A stretch of DNA of 64,000 bases from Asterochloris sp. CNOR1 (GCA_963969365.1 OZ017749.1:3224001-3288000); one strand, 5' to 3'; positions 1-13,014 are shown, counted from the stretch's first letter. Notes: a model not told the origin generated them from the sequence alone. Numbers and translations: made by a program.

Positions 1-747
1 CTTGCACCAACAGCGTGTGACCCAGCGTGTGAGGTATAGATATAGACAGCTTTGCCTCTGATTTGTCAGCTCCATACCATGAGCTGCCACGCGCTTGGCC
101 GTCAGAGCAGGATGCACACCCCTGCCATGCGGAACAATGGATCCCTGCCTCTGTCAGCAGACTGCTCCGGCATCCCCTTGACCAGGCTTAGAGGCAGCTG
201 CCTCAGGAACAGGCCCCATAATCATGCCCTGCTTGATGCGTGCGTACACATGGTACAGCCACCATTGCATGCAGATGCACCTACGGTAAAAATTGCAGGC
301 ATGCTGAAGGCATGCTGAGACTCGCCATTGTCTGCAAAGGCCCCCTACACAAGGTCGTGGAGGAACTCGTTCATGGCAGCCTTGAAGCGCCCTTTGCTCA
401 CTGAAGCTGGCCCATGCCTTTTGAGGAGCAGACCGGCTCACACTCCTTCTTTCTGCTGCCACAGAAATTTACTGCAGTTCTGCACAGAGTCACACGTCTA
501 CACGACAAGGAAGCTCTTTGTCCTCTTGGGACTGTGAGCGCCATAGTGAGCCCGAAAAGCCAAGCAGCCATGAGCAGCCACAGCCTAGCACGGCAGCCCA
601 CTCTGAGCAGAACATCATCCTCCTTTCTGCTGGGGATCGTGGCAACGCTGCCGGAAGCACAGGTTGGCATCTTGTGAACTGGATCAACCAGTGCCTCCCA
701 TCTGCTGCGACGCCATGCGCAGGGGTGACTGAACATCTCCCCTGCAG
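1..747. other. unassigned 5' stretch of the window
   Basis: No gene could be modelled here with confidence. The stretch probably holds introns and perhaps earlier exons of the + strand gene whose first clear exon starts at 748, because that exon opens after a CTGCAG acceptor and so is not a first exon. A short in-frame piece around 350-405 (reading KVVEELVHGSLEAPFAH) could be coding but has no support beyond its composition. Confidence 0.4.
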
Positions 748-2109
748 GTACGGAACCTGCTGGTCAAGGCTGCAGCCCAGTACCCTGAAATTGCGGACAT
801 GCTGCTGGAGGCTGCTGGCCCAGGGCACAAGCATGGGCATCGCCCTGAGGTAGGACCACCAGTTCAAGCAGCCAGCAGTTGCACCTGCATGCAGCACCGC
901 CAGCTGAATCCTCACGCGGCATTGGCGGCATCTACCTGGTCCAAGATGACACGTGTGTCTTCAAGACGCACCTCAATAATGCTACCCTGGCTGCTGTCTG
1001 GCTGGCCAGGCTAAAGCAAGGCTGCTTGCCTGTAGGCTGAGGCGCTGGCAGCTCAGGCTGCCCGGGACGTGCACCAGCTGGACCAGTGCAGCTCCTCGCA
1101 GCAACGCAGCTGCATTCACCGCATCACAGACTCGCTGCACCGCCTCATCCGCAACTCAGAGGGGTGGCTGGCGTCAGGTGACGGCGCGCGCAGCATGGAG
1201 GGGCTGCTGGCCATTGCTGTCGAGATGGCCTGCCCCGATCAGCTGCCAGGTGGGTGAACTCTCTGCCCATACCCTGTCATGCGCAGCACTATGCAGACTT
1301 TCTATACTGATCAGCCGTCATCAGGTGGGGCTTCTGAGGTGGCCTGCACGTTTGTACAAAGAAACAGAGAACCCTGCAGTAGAGCTGAATCTGCCCCACT
1401 CACTCTGCGCTCCTGCTGAGTGCCTTTGATGCACTTCTCCCAGCAATGGGAGTGTCACAATGAACTGAGTTGAGCTGTCATAAGGTGGGGAAACCAGAAT
1501 TCCAGATGGCCTGCACAGATATGCATGCACATGAGGAATCCCTACGGCAGAAATGAGATCAACCCCATTCACACTGCAGCAGTGCAGAGGCCGCTCCAAA
1601 GGCCTGCTGGACTCAAGTTGGCGTCTGCCTTGTTACCATCTCCTCTCATAAGATTGAGGGGGACAGGCAAGGGCCCTCAGGGTGTCTGCTGGCTGTCAAG
1701 ACGGCTGTCCCGTGGCTGCAGGTGTGGTCTGGGAGGGTCTGGCAGCCAGCGGGACCTTTGGCGACCTGGCCTTTGCCATGGAGCGTGCAGCCCACCTGTG
1801 CTCCAGCCTGCAGTGCCAGGTGGGTCTTGCAGCCCTCTGTCACAGCTCTATGCTGCGTTCTCTGCATAGCAGGCTGTGGTGCATCAGCAGTATGATTTTC
1901 CGTGCCATTCACCTGTGCAGCAAGCCCTGCTGCTACAGATCTGCTGATGTGCACTGTGCCCTCATCTGCAGGCCTTCCAGGCTGAGGTCATGGCCCTGCA
2001 CAAGCTGCTGTCGGCCCACGGGATTCATCACTTTGCAGATGTCCTTTACTCGCTGAGGCTGAAGGTTGCAAGCTCGCCTTCAGCAGGGGCCAGTCCCAAG
2101 TACTTGTAG
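748..2109 (+). CDS. unrecognised protein, 5' end not found
   Basis: I do not recognise this protein. Four exons join in frame with normal GT-AG borders: 748-849, 1036-1249, 1722-1819 and 1972-2109 (TAG). The translation is mostly helical and soluble, with pieces such as NLLVKAAAQYPEIADMLLEA, LHRLIRNSEGWL and ALHKLLSAHGIHHFADVLYS, and shows no transmembrane segment. The first exon follows an acceptor, so more coding sequence lies upstream and may begin outside the window. The last exon could instead splice at the GTTGCA after LRLK (about 2065) and continue into the coding-like stretch at 2.47-2.95 kb. Frame continuity over three introns makes the model fair, but there is no functional clue. 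Confidence 0.4.
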
Positions 2110-2469
2110 GCAGCCCTCAGCAACCTGCAGCCGCCGTCTGCATGCCAGACTGCATCTGCAGGCACCTTTGCCACATACAGGACGACAAAAGTGCTGTGTC
2201 AGAACGCCACATTGAGGCCTTACTTGCAGCAAAGCAGTCGTTGTGAGAGATCCTGTCAGTCCCTGGAAGCTCATTCTCAGAGTACCTGTCAAGCCTGCTG
2301 CCGTGGCCTTCAAGTTGGCAGCTGGCAAGGTCAGGCCCTTCTCAACAACTCCCGCCTCCTCCCTGGGATACCCTCTGCCCTGTGTTTCTTGTGGCTGGCT
2401 GCTGCCAACCTATCAGTTCTTACAGTGTTTTCGTTCCCAAATGTTTTAATGCCATTGTACACAGGATCT

Positions 2470-2950
2470 TGTAAATTCAGTGGTCACCATTGCTTTCAAA
2501 GACAGCTCCGTTGCCATTGTCACATGCAATGCCGTCACTGGGTCTGTTCTGGCGTCTTTTGCTGGAGGCACTGCCTTACCTCCTGTCTGCGCACTTTGGG
2601 GCTGGCCTGGAGAGCTGGCCTGGCCGCCACCACCAGGGGGCGAGCACTTGTTCCCAGGTGTGCCACCACCTCCCTGCAGGAATGCGTGCAAAGCGCCACA
2701 GACTTCTTGCTGCCATCTCATATGCTGTCTTCTGGACTGCAAGACGGGGGCACAGTGCACCACGAGTGACAGCAACAGGTTACAGAGAGGGGAACCCCAC
2801 CACAGAGCTGCACCGTCTGTCAAGCGAATCTGCAGCAGCACAGGACGAGGGCCGGATTGGCCACGCTCCTCTGACTGCGATTCTGTGGTGGGCTGCACAC
2901 CAGCCTGGCCAGCGACTGGTGTGCCTGTCTGACCACCGCCTGGTAAGCTG
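2470..2950 (+). other. coding-like segment, unassigned
   Basis: Two overlapping + strand frames look protein-like. One starts at about 2471 with DLVNSVVTIAFKDSSVAIVT after an ACACAG acceptor. The other runs about 2555-2940 with LLEALPYLLSAHFGAGLESW and ends at a GTAAGC donor. Neither could be joined with certainty to the gene ending at 2109, and the opposite strand is also open here, so this is only a marker for possible exons of the upstream gene. Confidence 0.2.
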
Positions 2951-2981
2951 GGCCCTGCAGGTGTTCCCATCAACGGGTCAC

Positions 2982-3736
2982 TCACTGGTCATGCCGTCCC
3001 TGGCTAAGCTGCAGTGGTGCTGTAGGAATTTCTGGGCAGAAGTGCACAAGGCCTGGCCACAACATGCATGTCAGCCTTGGTGCAGCAGTAACTGGTGCAG
3101 GTTCATGTGCCTCAGCCTCGTCGGCAGCTGCTGCACTACTCCTCTGGGCAATAGCACTGCTGTTGGCGGGGGGCTTCCCGCCGGGCCGCTGCTGCTGGGC
3201 TGGTGCAGAAGCCCCTGTGGAGAGGCTGGACTGCTGTTTCTGCTGATGCCCTGCCTGCTGCCGCCGCTTGGCTGCCTCTGATGGCTGTGGGGCTCTGCGC
3301 CTTCCAAATCCTGTATGCCACTCCTCCAGCCCCCCGTCCATCAATTGAAGCAGCTCAGAGGCAGTCACCAGACCACTGGTGACCACCAGTGGCTTCTCCT
3401 CTAGCTGCCTGGGGCCAAGAAGGATGACCTGCAGCAGGGGTCCAGCTTGACACAATGCGGGCGTTGAGATTCAAATTCTTGATGCAACAGACATTGGCCA
3501 TGACCATCATTTCGCTTCGCCGCGCTTGGCATGATAAAGCTCATGCATCCAGGAGCTCACCAGGGGAAGGTGGGTGTGCAGCCTGTGCTGCTTCAGCAGG
3601 TCCAGCAGGGCAGGGATGGTGACGGTGCCCTCCTGCCCAGGGTCATCCAGCTGCATGGCGGGTGGCAAGTCGTGCAGCATCTTTGCCACACTGCCCACAG
3701 TCATGCTGGTCATGGTCGTGGCTCCCCTGTCCTCAT
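2982..3736 (-). CDS. unrecognised protein, C-terminal two exons
   Basis: Two exons on the minus strand join cleanly: 3736-3561 (after TTGCAG, ending CTG before GTGAGC) and 3428-2982 (after CTGCAG, stop at 2982). The first reads EDRGATTMTSMTVGSVAKML and LLDLLKQHRLHTHLPL, the second VILLGPRQLEEKPLVVTSGL and LLQLMDGGLEEWHTGFGRR, followed by a Gln/Ala/Ser-rich disordered tail. The start exon is not found; it may lie between 3.75 and 4.1 kb. No family is recognised. The ordered part looks like a soluble alpha/beta domain. The gene would be divergent from threonine deaminase, which starts at 4122. Confidence 0.4.
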
Positions 3737-4121
3737 CTGCAACATGCACATCAAGCCTTCAGCACTGTGTCTTGCTGTCCTCCCTGCTTGCATTCATGCA
3801 GAGCTGATTCACCTCTGGTGCTTTTGATGAGCAGGAAGGCTGGCTGCCCCTTGCTGCTTGCAGACTGCAGATCCTCTGACAGGCTGAGTGCCCTTTGTGC
3901 TCTGATTTTGAGATCAGTTTATGAAGTCAAAGGTCAAACCGGTCCTCTCTCCAGGAGAAGCCTCTGCTGTGCCCAATGGCTTCGCTTGGTTCTTGCTTCA
4001 GACCTCGAGAGGCAGTGAGCTCTGCAGCAGGGCCGCCAAGCTTCTCCGGACGGGATGCATGCCCAGAGCTGAATGCTGGCAGGCATAGATTATGTAGACG
4101 CCAAAGCAGGAAGAGGACAAG
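3737..4121. promoter_or_regulatory. upstream region of threonine deaminase
   Basis: About 385 bases between the last recognised exon of the minus-strand gene and the ATG of the + strand threonine deaminase gene. It probably holds the start of the minus gene and the deaminase promoter. No TATA-like box or clear motif stands out. Confidence 0.3.
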
Positions 4122-7100
4122 ATGTCAGGTGATGTGATGCGACGTGCTGATGTTGGGCTGCGAGAGAACAGTAAGATCATCAGCCGTCCATTGCCAATGC
4201 AGGCCATCAGTACAGCAGAGCGCGCCCAGCAGGGCGCTTTGCAGCAGGCAGTGCAGTCAGGCGAAAGTAATGGCAATGGCAGTGGTGCCCCTCAGCGAAT
4301 GGATGATCCTCTTTTGGTGGACCCAGAGAGCTTCACACTGCAGCCTGGGGAGCTGTGCACCTTCTCAAATGGAGCTGGTATTCACCCAGAGGATGTATTC
4401 CGGTGTTCAGGCTGCTCCCTCCCAGAATGCCAGGCAAGCTGCTGAGTCTACTAGTGCATGCAGCATATGCTGTCATGCTGGTCTTGAAACCCATAAGGCT
4501 GCATCACCTGACATCAGGCCTCACAGACCATGCGGTGGCACCTCAGGCTGCCCATGCTCAGTTACAAGGCTGACGTGACCCTGCTGCCTACTGCAGGGGT
4601 CAGCTGGCTGTGCCCAGATGCAATGGCGCAACCAGCCAGGTGGCTACCTCAAAGAGATCCTGACAGCCCGTGTGTATGATGTTGCGGTGAGGTCCAGGAG
4701 GGCCATGGCACAGAAGTGGCAGCTTCAGCCATGTTGCACGACTGGCAGCCACTTGTGTGCGATGCAGTTGACTGAGTCCTATACTGGACAAGTACCACTG
4801 GCAAGCAGAGCTTGCATGGTCCAGGTCAGCTTCTGAAATGTACCAGCAATGCAGATCCTCATCATGAAAGCGTATGATCTGATCCCACCGCTGCTGGAGA
4901 ACCCATTAGCTGGGGTGTGCCCTGCAGGTCCAGACACCGCTGGAGGAGGCTGTGCGGCTCAGCGAGGAGATAGGGAACACCATGCTGCTCAAGCGTGAAG
5001 ACATGCAGCCGGTGAGAGCATTGGGACCAGGGAGTGTCACACCTGTGCTGGAAGCGTGCCTCCAGTACAGACTGGGTTCAGCACGTCTTCATGCTTCCCT
5101 GGTTCTGGGCATAGATGTTCCACCGAAAGCTGCAGGGCTCATGGTAATGACTGCCCCTTGGGCGCAGGTGTTCTCATTCAAGCTGCGGGGAGCGTACAAC
5201 AAGATGGCCAGCCTCACGCCTGAGCAACGGGCCAAGGGAGTCATATGCTCCTCTGCTGGGAATCATGCTCAGGGCGTGGCACTGGCAGCGGGCCACCTAG
5301 TGAGACCTTCCTGTCTTAGTTTCAGTGACCCAAGGAGTGGCAAATCAGCATTACTCAGCCTGGCTGGGGGAGCACATGATGACCGTGCATCTTGGCTGCA
5401 CAGAGGCTGCAGTTGCCAGCAGCATTGAGCACAAGTGCGCAGGATGCGGTTGCCAGAGCAAGTGCAGGCTGAGGTGCAAGCGGAAGGCGAAAGCTGGATG
5501 TATGGCAGGGTGACAGATGGCAGCGTCTCACCTGGCAGTGTGGTGGCCATCTGCAGGGCTGCAAGGCCATCATATGCATGCCTGTGACCACCCCAGAAAT
5601 CAAGATCAACGCCGTGAGGAAGATGGGCGGCACTGTGGAGCTGGTGGGGGAGAGCTACTCAGAGACGCAGCTGCACGCCCAGGTGTGATGTTTGCTTGGC
5701 CTCTGCCGAGCTGCTGCTGCATGTTTGGGGTCGTTGGCAGACATTGAACCCTTCAGATGGGATGGGGGCTGGTGGTGATGGCGTAGCCACAGCCACTGCA
5801 TGTGATTGCCCACAACACTGTTACAGCCCCCCTGTGTCAGCTGCTGCAGCTCAATTTTAATTTCGCAGCGATTTCGTGCTTTGCTGCTGCCTGTGCTGGC
5901 AAACCTCGGGCAGTCTTGCGTCCCAGCATCTACGACCAGGTCTGCATGCAGACTACCCCTCTGACCGCCACTTGCCTGTGCAGGGGCGGGCCCTGCGCGA
6001 CGGCCTAGTCTTTGTGGCCCCCTATGACGATCCCTACACCATTGCCGGACAGGGCACCATTGGCACAGAGATCCTGCGCCAGCTGACCACCCTCCAGGAT
6101 GACAACCTGCACGCCATCTTTGTGGCCATTGGGGGGGGCGGTCTGATTGCCGGGATTGGCGCCTACGTCAAGGCGCTCAAGCCGCATGTGAAGATCATTG
6201 GTGTGGAGCCCACAGGTAGGGCTGTTGCTTGGACCAGCAGCCATGTGCAGTGCAGAGCAGCAGCAACACTGTCCAGCGTGCAGCCTGAAGAGACCCACTT
6301 GCTGCAGCGTGCTCCAGCGTGGAGATGCAAAGTGCTGGCAACATCTGGCCGTCCCTATCCCCGCCAACATCTGCTGCACGCCTGACCCCTGATCTGCCCC
6401 GTACCAGCCTGCGGCCCCTGCTCCTCTGCCAGCTCTGCCTGGTTAGGCTCAAGGCGCTTTGCAAGCTTGCCCACAGCTGCTCTCAATCCTGCTGCAGGCG
6501 CAAATGCCATGGCACTGTCCCTGGTCCGTGGGCGCCGTGTGACCCTGTCAAAGGTGGACGCCTTCGCTGATGGCGTTGCTGTGAAGCAGGTGGGGCTGGC
6601 AGCTTTCAAGCTGTTCTGCAGCCCCAGCGTGAAGATGGGAAAGTCTTTACGTTGCGGGCAGTGCCTATTGCCAGCAGTGTCTTAGAAATATCCTCACGGC
6701 CCTTGCAGCCGGCTTTTGCTGCAGGCATGAGTGAATTGCAGCGACCATGGTGCAGGTGGGGCAGGAGACCTTCAGGCTGTGCCAGCAGGTGGTGGACGGC
6801 CTTGTGCTGGTGGACAATCGAGCAGTCAGCGCTGCCATCAAGGTGGGGGCCATTGCCATCATGCTGCCGGAGACTGCGCATGTGACCCACCATGCAAGAG
6901 CATATGTGGGACCGCAGCGCAGTCAGATCAGCTTGCGTGCTGTGCCTGCGCATTTATGTCCGCACAGGCGGCACAGGCCTGCCATCCCTGACCCATGCTG
7001 CATTGCCGTGGCCCCCCACTCAAATCAGACATGGCTGCTGCGCTGCAGGATGTGTTCAATGAGACGAGGTCCATTCTGGAGCCAGCTGGAGCAGTGGCTG

Positions 7101-9012
7101 TGGCAGGAGCCAAGGCCTACCTCAAGCACCACAACATCCAGGTGGGGCCTTGCACAGCATGCCAGGAAGGCTTTTCTGCTGCTGCTTTCCATGAAATCCG
7201 CTGGGGCTGCAGGAAGGGGCAGCATGTCAGTGGGCCAAGGGGCACCCTCAGCACATTCAGACAGTGCCCACTCGGCACCCAATGAGTGCCACCAGCAGCA
7301 GCCTGCACAGCGTACCTCACAGCGTGCAGCAGCATTCCCTTGTTATAGGCTTCCCAAGGGAAGCACCTATATCGAGCTTTCAAGGTTGTCCTATACACAG
7401 CTCACACAATCCAGTGCTTCATGTTTGTGGCAGCCTCCACACCACTTCTTAGTGCTCCTGCAGGGCAAGACAGTTGTGGCAGTGACCAGTGGCGCCAACA
7501 TGAACTTTGACCGCCTGCGCCTGGTCTCAGAGCTGGCAGACATCGGGGCCAGTCGGGAGGCCATGCTGGCCGTTACCATCCCTGAGCAGCCTGGTGCCTT
7601 CCGAGCTTTTGTGGATGCAGCACTGGGAGACACGGACATCCAGGTCACCGAGTTCAAGTACAGGTGCGGCAGTAGGGCGGAGTATCAGAGGTGCATGTAG
7701 CTGCAGTATCTGGTGGTGTGACACATCTCATGCCAAGGCTAATCTCAGGACCATGCTGGCTGCAAGACCTGCTGCACAAGCTGTCTCTCTCAGCCGCCGT
7801 GTCCTGCAGGACGGCTGCAGTGCTGCTGACCCCTCATTGGCCTGCCTGCGTCAGCAGATGGTGTCAAAATCACACCGCAAAGCGCTACCCTGTACAGCAG
7901 GCAGGGCCCATTGCGGGGCAGTACCGCTTTGCTGTTTCGTCCTCTTGCATGGCTGTGCCTGGGCAGGTCTGATGCATGCATTTGTTGCATGCCAAGCCAG
8001 AGTCCCTGCTTGCAGGTATTCCGCTGGGCAAGAGGCCCACATTCTGTTCAGTGTCAGTGTCAGAGCAGAAGGCGAGGCAGAGGAGCTCATGCAGCGCCTC
8101 AAGAGCAGCAGCATGCCCACCATCAACCTGAGCAATATTGAGGCTGCGCAGGTCAGATCAAAGGGCTTGCACGGCGCTGCATTGGCCCCATCAGCACTAA
8201 TTAACAGCCTCCGCTCTGGGCGCCTGCACTGCTGCAGTCTGTTGCAGGCTGCTGCAGCCTCCTGTTGCTCCGTGCGGAGCTGTCAGTGCTGTGGATCACA
8301 TATGCTTGAAAGAGAAGACCTGTCTGCAAGGATGTCTGTGATGCTCTGCCTTCTGCAGGTCACGGCTGTGGGCCAGACAACATGTAGGGCGGTTCAAAAT
8401 CCCCCCCTGCCCCTGCTCCCTATGGCTCCTGACCATGGCCTCTTGGCTGCAGGTGCACCTGCGCCACCTGGTAGGGGGGCGAGCCCGCAGCTTTACAGGG
8501 GAGCTTCCGCATGAGCGTATCATCCAGGTGGACTTCCCTGAGCGGCCGGGGGCTCTGCGCAAACTGCTAGCGGCCCTGGATCCTGAGTGGAACGTCACTC
8601 TTTTCCACTACCGCAAAACAGGTGCGCTGAGGCCTTTCAGGAGGCTGTAAATGCAGAGCGGGTCAGCATCTGTAGTTCATGATAAAGCAGGGGCAGCATG
8701 CAGGGTTGGAATGCCAGCCAGCTGCTCTGTGCTGAGGCTCTGCAACAACCTGGCCCTGTGCACAGCTGTGCATCATGCAGCTGTGCAGTGGTTGAGGCAG
8801 CCTAGCTAGCTGGCAGCAGAAAAGCCATGCCGTGCATGACATTTACCTCGGGACCTGCAGGCAACAGATCCTCACAAGGGCTGCTAGGCCTTCAAATCCC
8901 TCCCAGGGGGATGGCAGCCCTCCAGCGAGTCACTGAAGGCCTTGCCCCTGACTTCAGCTTCACTGAACTGGCAGGAGAGGCCCGACAGGTGTTCAACATG
9001 TTTATTTCATAG
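4122..9012 (+). CDS. ilvA: threonine deaminase (threonine ammonia-lyase), plastid
   Basis: Threonine deaminase turns threonine into 2-oxobutanoate and ammonia, the first committed step of isoleucine synthesis; in algae it acts in the plastid with PLP. Thirteen exons join without frame breaks: 4122-4433, 4597-4686, 4928-5011, 5168-5299, 5557-5682, 5984-6215, 6498-6589, 6756-6842, 7049-7141, 7464-7663, 8016-8151, 8453-8621, 8861-9012 (TAG), giving 634 aa. Seen: the PLP-lysine motif [20 protein letters not shown], the glycine loop [10 protein letters not shown] and SGANMNFDR. Two ACT-like regulatory halves follow ([12 protein letters not shown] and [12 protein letters not shown]), so isoleucine feedback control is expected. 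Intron 1 has a GC donor (CAG/GCAAGC). The N-terminus before [14 protein letters not shown] is about 115 aa, including the transit peptide and a Cys-rich piece. An extra 5' exon cannot be excluded. Confidence 0.95.
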
Positions 9013-9303
9013 ACACACAGTGCGTGTGACACAGACATAAATGCAGCCTGATCTCCTCACAGTGTCTCCATTGGTGCCCTTTTGCCCCCCTTTTCATGAT
9101 AGCCCACGCTGACTGAGAACACATTGAACGAATTGATAAGCTCTTCTCGATTGCCGTCACTGCTCCTGAGGGTGTTTGAGGGCAATCTCTGAGTCAGCCA
9201 TACGCGGCTTCAAATCCTGAAGACGAGAGGCGGGCATAGTGTAGGGGGGAATAACGGCATACAATTGCCAAAGGCCTAACGCTACAATATGCATGCTAGA
9301 GCA
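9013..9303. other. 3' intergenic region between convergent genes
   Basis: 291 bases between the TAG of threonine deaminase and the stop of a minus-strand low-complexity gene. It should hold both 3' UTRs. No repeat or structured element was seen. Confidence 0.4.
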
Positions 9304-12300
9304 TCAAGCTCCTGGGCCAGCAGTGGTGGCAGTCCGTGGCAGTGCAGTGGAGGCAGGGCTGAAGATGACTGGACTGCTGCTGCTTGGAGTTGAATTTGCT
9401 CTGTCCTCATCTGAATGAGGAGGGGGGGACGATGGTGCAGAAATCAGGCTCTCGGATTTGCTGTGACTACGCCCTGGCGGCCCACTCGCGGCTGTCAGGG
9501 AATCCTCAGGCTTTGTCTGCCCAGGGTCAATGGCAAAGGCTCCTGGTGTGTTGCAGGCGCCGGCATCTGTGCAGTGACTCTCCTGTGGCCTCCCGTTGCG
9601 CTGGCGGATGCTGCCTGCATGCGGCCTGCCATGGCCACTTTGGATGCGGCCATGCCTCTGCTGGGAGGGCGGGCTGTGGTCCCTGGGCAGCTGGATTGTG
9701 GACCCCCCAGATCTGTCCTCTGGTACGTCGGGCAGGCTGCAGCAGCAGCCCTGCGGTTCAGCTGGGGCACCTGCAGCGACAGAAAGGGCACCCATGAGGT
9801 GCCGTCCCAGGCAGACGCCTGCATGATTTTGCTGGGTGCCTCTGTCAGCAGGAGTCCAGGCCTGCTGACATACTGCGTCGCCAGAAGCAGTTGCCCACAC
9901 CACAGTGTCCAGGAGCTGCGCCTGTGGCTGTGCCTGACATGCAACCCATCCTGGTCTGACCTGAGAGCTGATTGCCAGCCTGGCCAGCAGGGGATCACTG
10001 TATGCATGGGCTTACCCTGCAGACCAGGCCCCTGCTCAATGCCCTCGGCAGCCTCCAGGCTGCGCTTTGAGCGGGTGGCATACCCAGCCGGCCGGTCCGC
10101 AGCGCTGGGTACCTCCTGATGAGCAGCTTGGGGGGGGCTCCCCTGCCTGCTCTGCTGCTGCCCGCCCTGCTGCTGCCCGCCCTGCTGCTGCATCATGGGG
10201 GCAATCAGGCTGGCGCAGCTGAGCGGGCGGCGGGACCCAGGGCTAGTCCGTGCTGCAGGGTCGGGCGGGGGGATGGCCTTGATCACCCGAAGCGGCGGCG
10301 CCCCATGCCGCATGCTGCTGCTGCTGCGCCGCTTTGCATTTGCCCCTGCAGGGATTTGGCATGGGCAGCGTCAAGCAGGGCTTGATCCTAACATGAGAGC
10401 TTCCTAAGACGGGCAACGACTGTGGCTGCAGCTGAGCCGCCCTGCAGCGGCCCCTGTCACAGCGATAATGTCAGCGATGGTGACCCTTGCTCCCCCAGTG
10501 TCCAGAATTTGGCAGTACCCGATATTGCCGCACCTGAACCTGCGCCGGAGGGACTCGTGCGGGCAGCTGCATGACCGGAGGCGCAGGCACGTCTGCCACT
10601 GCTGCTGCGCCGGGGTCCCATCGGCGGCTTGCTGGCAGTCCACTCAGAGGGTGGGCTGCTGCCTGAGGGGTGCTGCCCCGCTGGCTCATCTTCAGGTCCT
10701 GGAAGGTCAATCAGCATGAGTTCAGTAGTAGGAAACAACTTCAAGAAGATGACTTCCTCATGCTTGCACGACGCATGTGCTGTCAGCTGTACCTCTTGAA
10801 AAGAGGCCCGCCCTGCTACTGGCAACGCTACTGGCATGCCCACAGCCATGCTTCATTCATTGCTGAGCTCACAAGCAAAAGCACTTGTGCAGTGCGAGCA
10901 AAGCATGCAAGAAGTACACAACTTGTTGGGAACACCTGATGCTATGCACATGCGTAGCAATGCAACATATCATATTGGAAGCTTTGTTACCATTTGAACA
11001 GCAGCCTGCTGCTCACCTTGACTGGGGGACCCTCCCACAGGCTGGGGCCATGCTCGTGCATGGCAACTTCTCAGGTGAGGCCCCACAGGGGTGACAGCAG
11101 GGGTTGGATGCTTGCCCCCTGCTGGGGCTGCAGGCGCCTGCTTGTCAACTTTGCGGTGACCAGAGTCAACTGGGGCACCGCGTAGAGACCAGCTGACTCC
11201 CTGCTGGGCCCTGCTGCTGCTGCCAGGTGTGGGCCTGAGGGGTGGGATGACAGGGCCAGACAGCGATGGCCTGTAGGTGGTGCAGCAAGTGAGCAGCTGT
11301 GCGCAGACTTGGAAAGAGGGCACCGCTCCCTTGCGCTGCTGTCCAGGGGGGGAGGAGAAGGCAGATCCCACGCTGTGCCAGTAAAGATTGACTTGCTCAT
11401 GCTGCACCATCGTGGCCATGTATTGACAAAAGTCCTGACTTGTGCAGCACCAGCCAGGCTATGCAAAGCCACATGCTGCTGCACCTAAAATTGGTGCTGC
11501 CGCTTTGGCAATTCCTGCACAAGCCTGCAGAGCTTGCCTTTCTGACGGCGGTCGCAGGTCAGGGCTGCCCGTGGCTGCGCCCATGCCGACCAGCGACAGC
11601 ACGTTTGCAGTGCTGACAAAGGTGCGTGGGCGCTTCAGCGGGGGTAGCATGCCAGCCCTGCAGTTGCAGGAGTAAAGCATCGTTGGCTTGAATCCCCAGA
11701 TTGCGGGAAACCTTGGTGTGGCGACTCAGCGCAGCCACGCTGCAGATTTTGGGTGCAGGCCAGCGCCAGTCTTTGATGCCTTGTTCTCTGCCCAACGCCA
11801 ATCTGATATAGGGCTACGCCCTACAGTTGCTGGCGAAGGCCGAGAGTTGGCGGTCAGCCTCTCTTTGCCTGCACCACCAGGGTCATGTTTTGAGTGGCGA
11901 TGCACCGGAAGCATAGCACCTGCTGCGGCCAGATCCAGCCTGCCATCACACAGAAGGTTGAGTGCTCCTGCTGGGGAGGCCCACCTGCGCTTCAGGCGTG
12001 TTACAGAGGGCTGGCAGTCCTCCCCGAGCTCCTGCTCCAGCAAGCGAACATTGCTGGGGGTCAGGTCAGGGGTCAGCGCCATGCTGAGCACGCGGCGCTG
12101 CTGAGCGGTCAAGCCCTCGTGCGGGGGGTGGCCGTCGGGGGTGCCTGGCAGAGGCCCTGTGGCAAAGCGCACCCTGCAAGCAAGGTGTGGTTGGCAGGCA
12201 GCGGGCTCAGCCGGGAAGCAGTGTGGCAATGCTGGATGATGCGGGCCACAGACCCGGCAAAGCGCAGCAGGCATTGCAACATGCATGCTGGGTGCCTACC

Positions 12301-12505
12301 TGCGCTGCTCGCTGTCTGCGCCCTCCTGACTGGTTGCTGCAGCAGCCAAGCAGCTGGGCAAGGACCGCTTCCTTCCCACAGCCTGGGTCCTGAGAGGTCC
12401 CATGTTCTCCTGTATTGCTGAACTCTGTTGGGCCCTGGAGGGGTCTGTCTCCTCCTCTGGAGGTGGCTGGCCTTGCTGCTGGCGGCCTGTCTCGCGTGAA
12501 TTCAT
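9304..12505 (-). CDS. unrecognised low-complexity protein, multi-exon
   Basis: The start is the ATG at 12505 (MNSRETGRQQQGQPPPEEE). Exon 1 (12505-12300) and exon 2 (12173-11985) join in frame at GTAGGC and CTTGCAG/G. Exon 2 carries the only ordered-looking piece, LTAQQRRVLSMALTPDLTPS then NVRLLEQELGEDCQ and VTRLKRR, which is helical and could be a small DNA- or protein-binding module. Further coding-like minus-strand pieces lie near 11.75, 11.2, 10.8-10.5 and 10.3-10.05 kb (repeated QQGGQQ), and the last open stretch runs to a stop at 9304 (Ser/Pro-rich). The middle junctions were not resolved. No catalytic motif is visible; a disordered nuclear protein is one guess. Confidence 0.4.
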
Positions 12506-13014
12506 TTCGGAATCGGCAGCGACATCGCTGAGCTGTGAGCGCACATGTGAACAGCTCAGGGGGGACTGTGAATGTCCCCGGAATGCTGATCAGGCTGCAA
12601 TGCCCCCACCCCTGTGAAGAAGAGGACCCTCCCCACCAGTCAAATGTGGGGGGGACCTCTGCATTCCACTACGGTCCGAAAGTGACAGAGCGAGTAGCCT
12701 CACCCTCATCACTGTCATCCAGACTTACTTACTTTCCTTCCATCGTCTTCTTCACTCCACCAGAGCAGCTGATACAAGCCTTGTTCACCCGGTGAGGTCC
12801 CTCCAGTGACTCCTACTGGCGTCAAAGTAGTGAGATGCTATCACAGCTTCCAGCAAAGTGCCTATCTAGTCCCTTCCGTCCAGGGCGCGTCAGGGCCCTC
12901 ACCTTTGCATGCATGTGGGCCCCCTGGAGTGCTCGAAAGCTGTATGTGCATGCAGCGACCGCCTTGTACTGCCTGCAGACCAGAGATTGCAACAGCCAGT
13001 TAGGCCGTAATACA

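Noticed and set aside
2446-2985. Long minus-strand open frame opposite the 2.5-2.95 kb segment
   Set aside because: Gly/Pro-rich composition is typical of an antisense shadow; the plus strand has the better splice-site pattern.
9415-10119. Long + strand open frame
   Set aside because: It lies opposite a minus-strand low-complexity gene and reads as Trp/Cys/Leu-rich shadow of GC-rich coding or intron sequence, with no recognisable motif.
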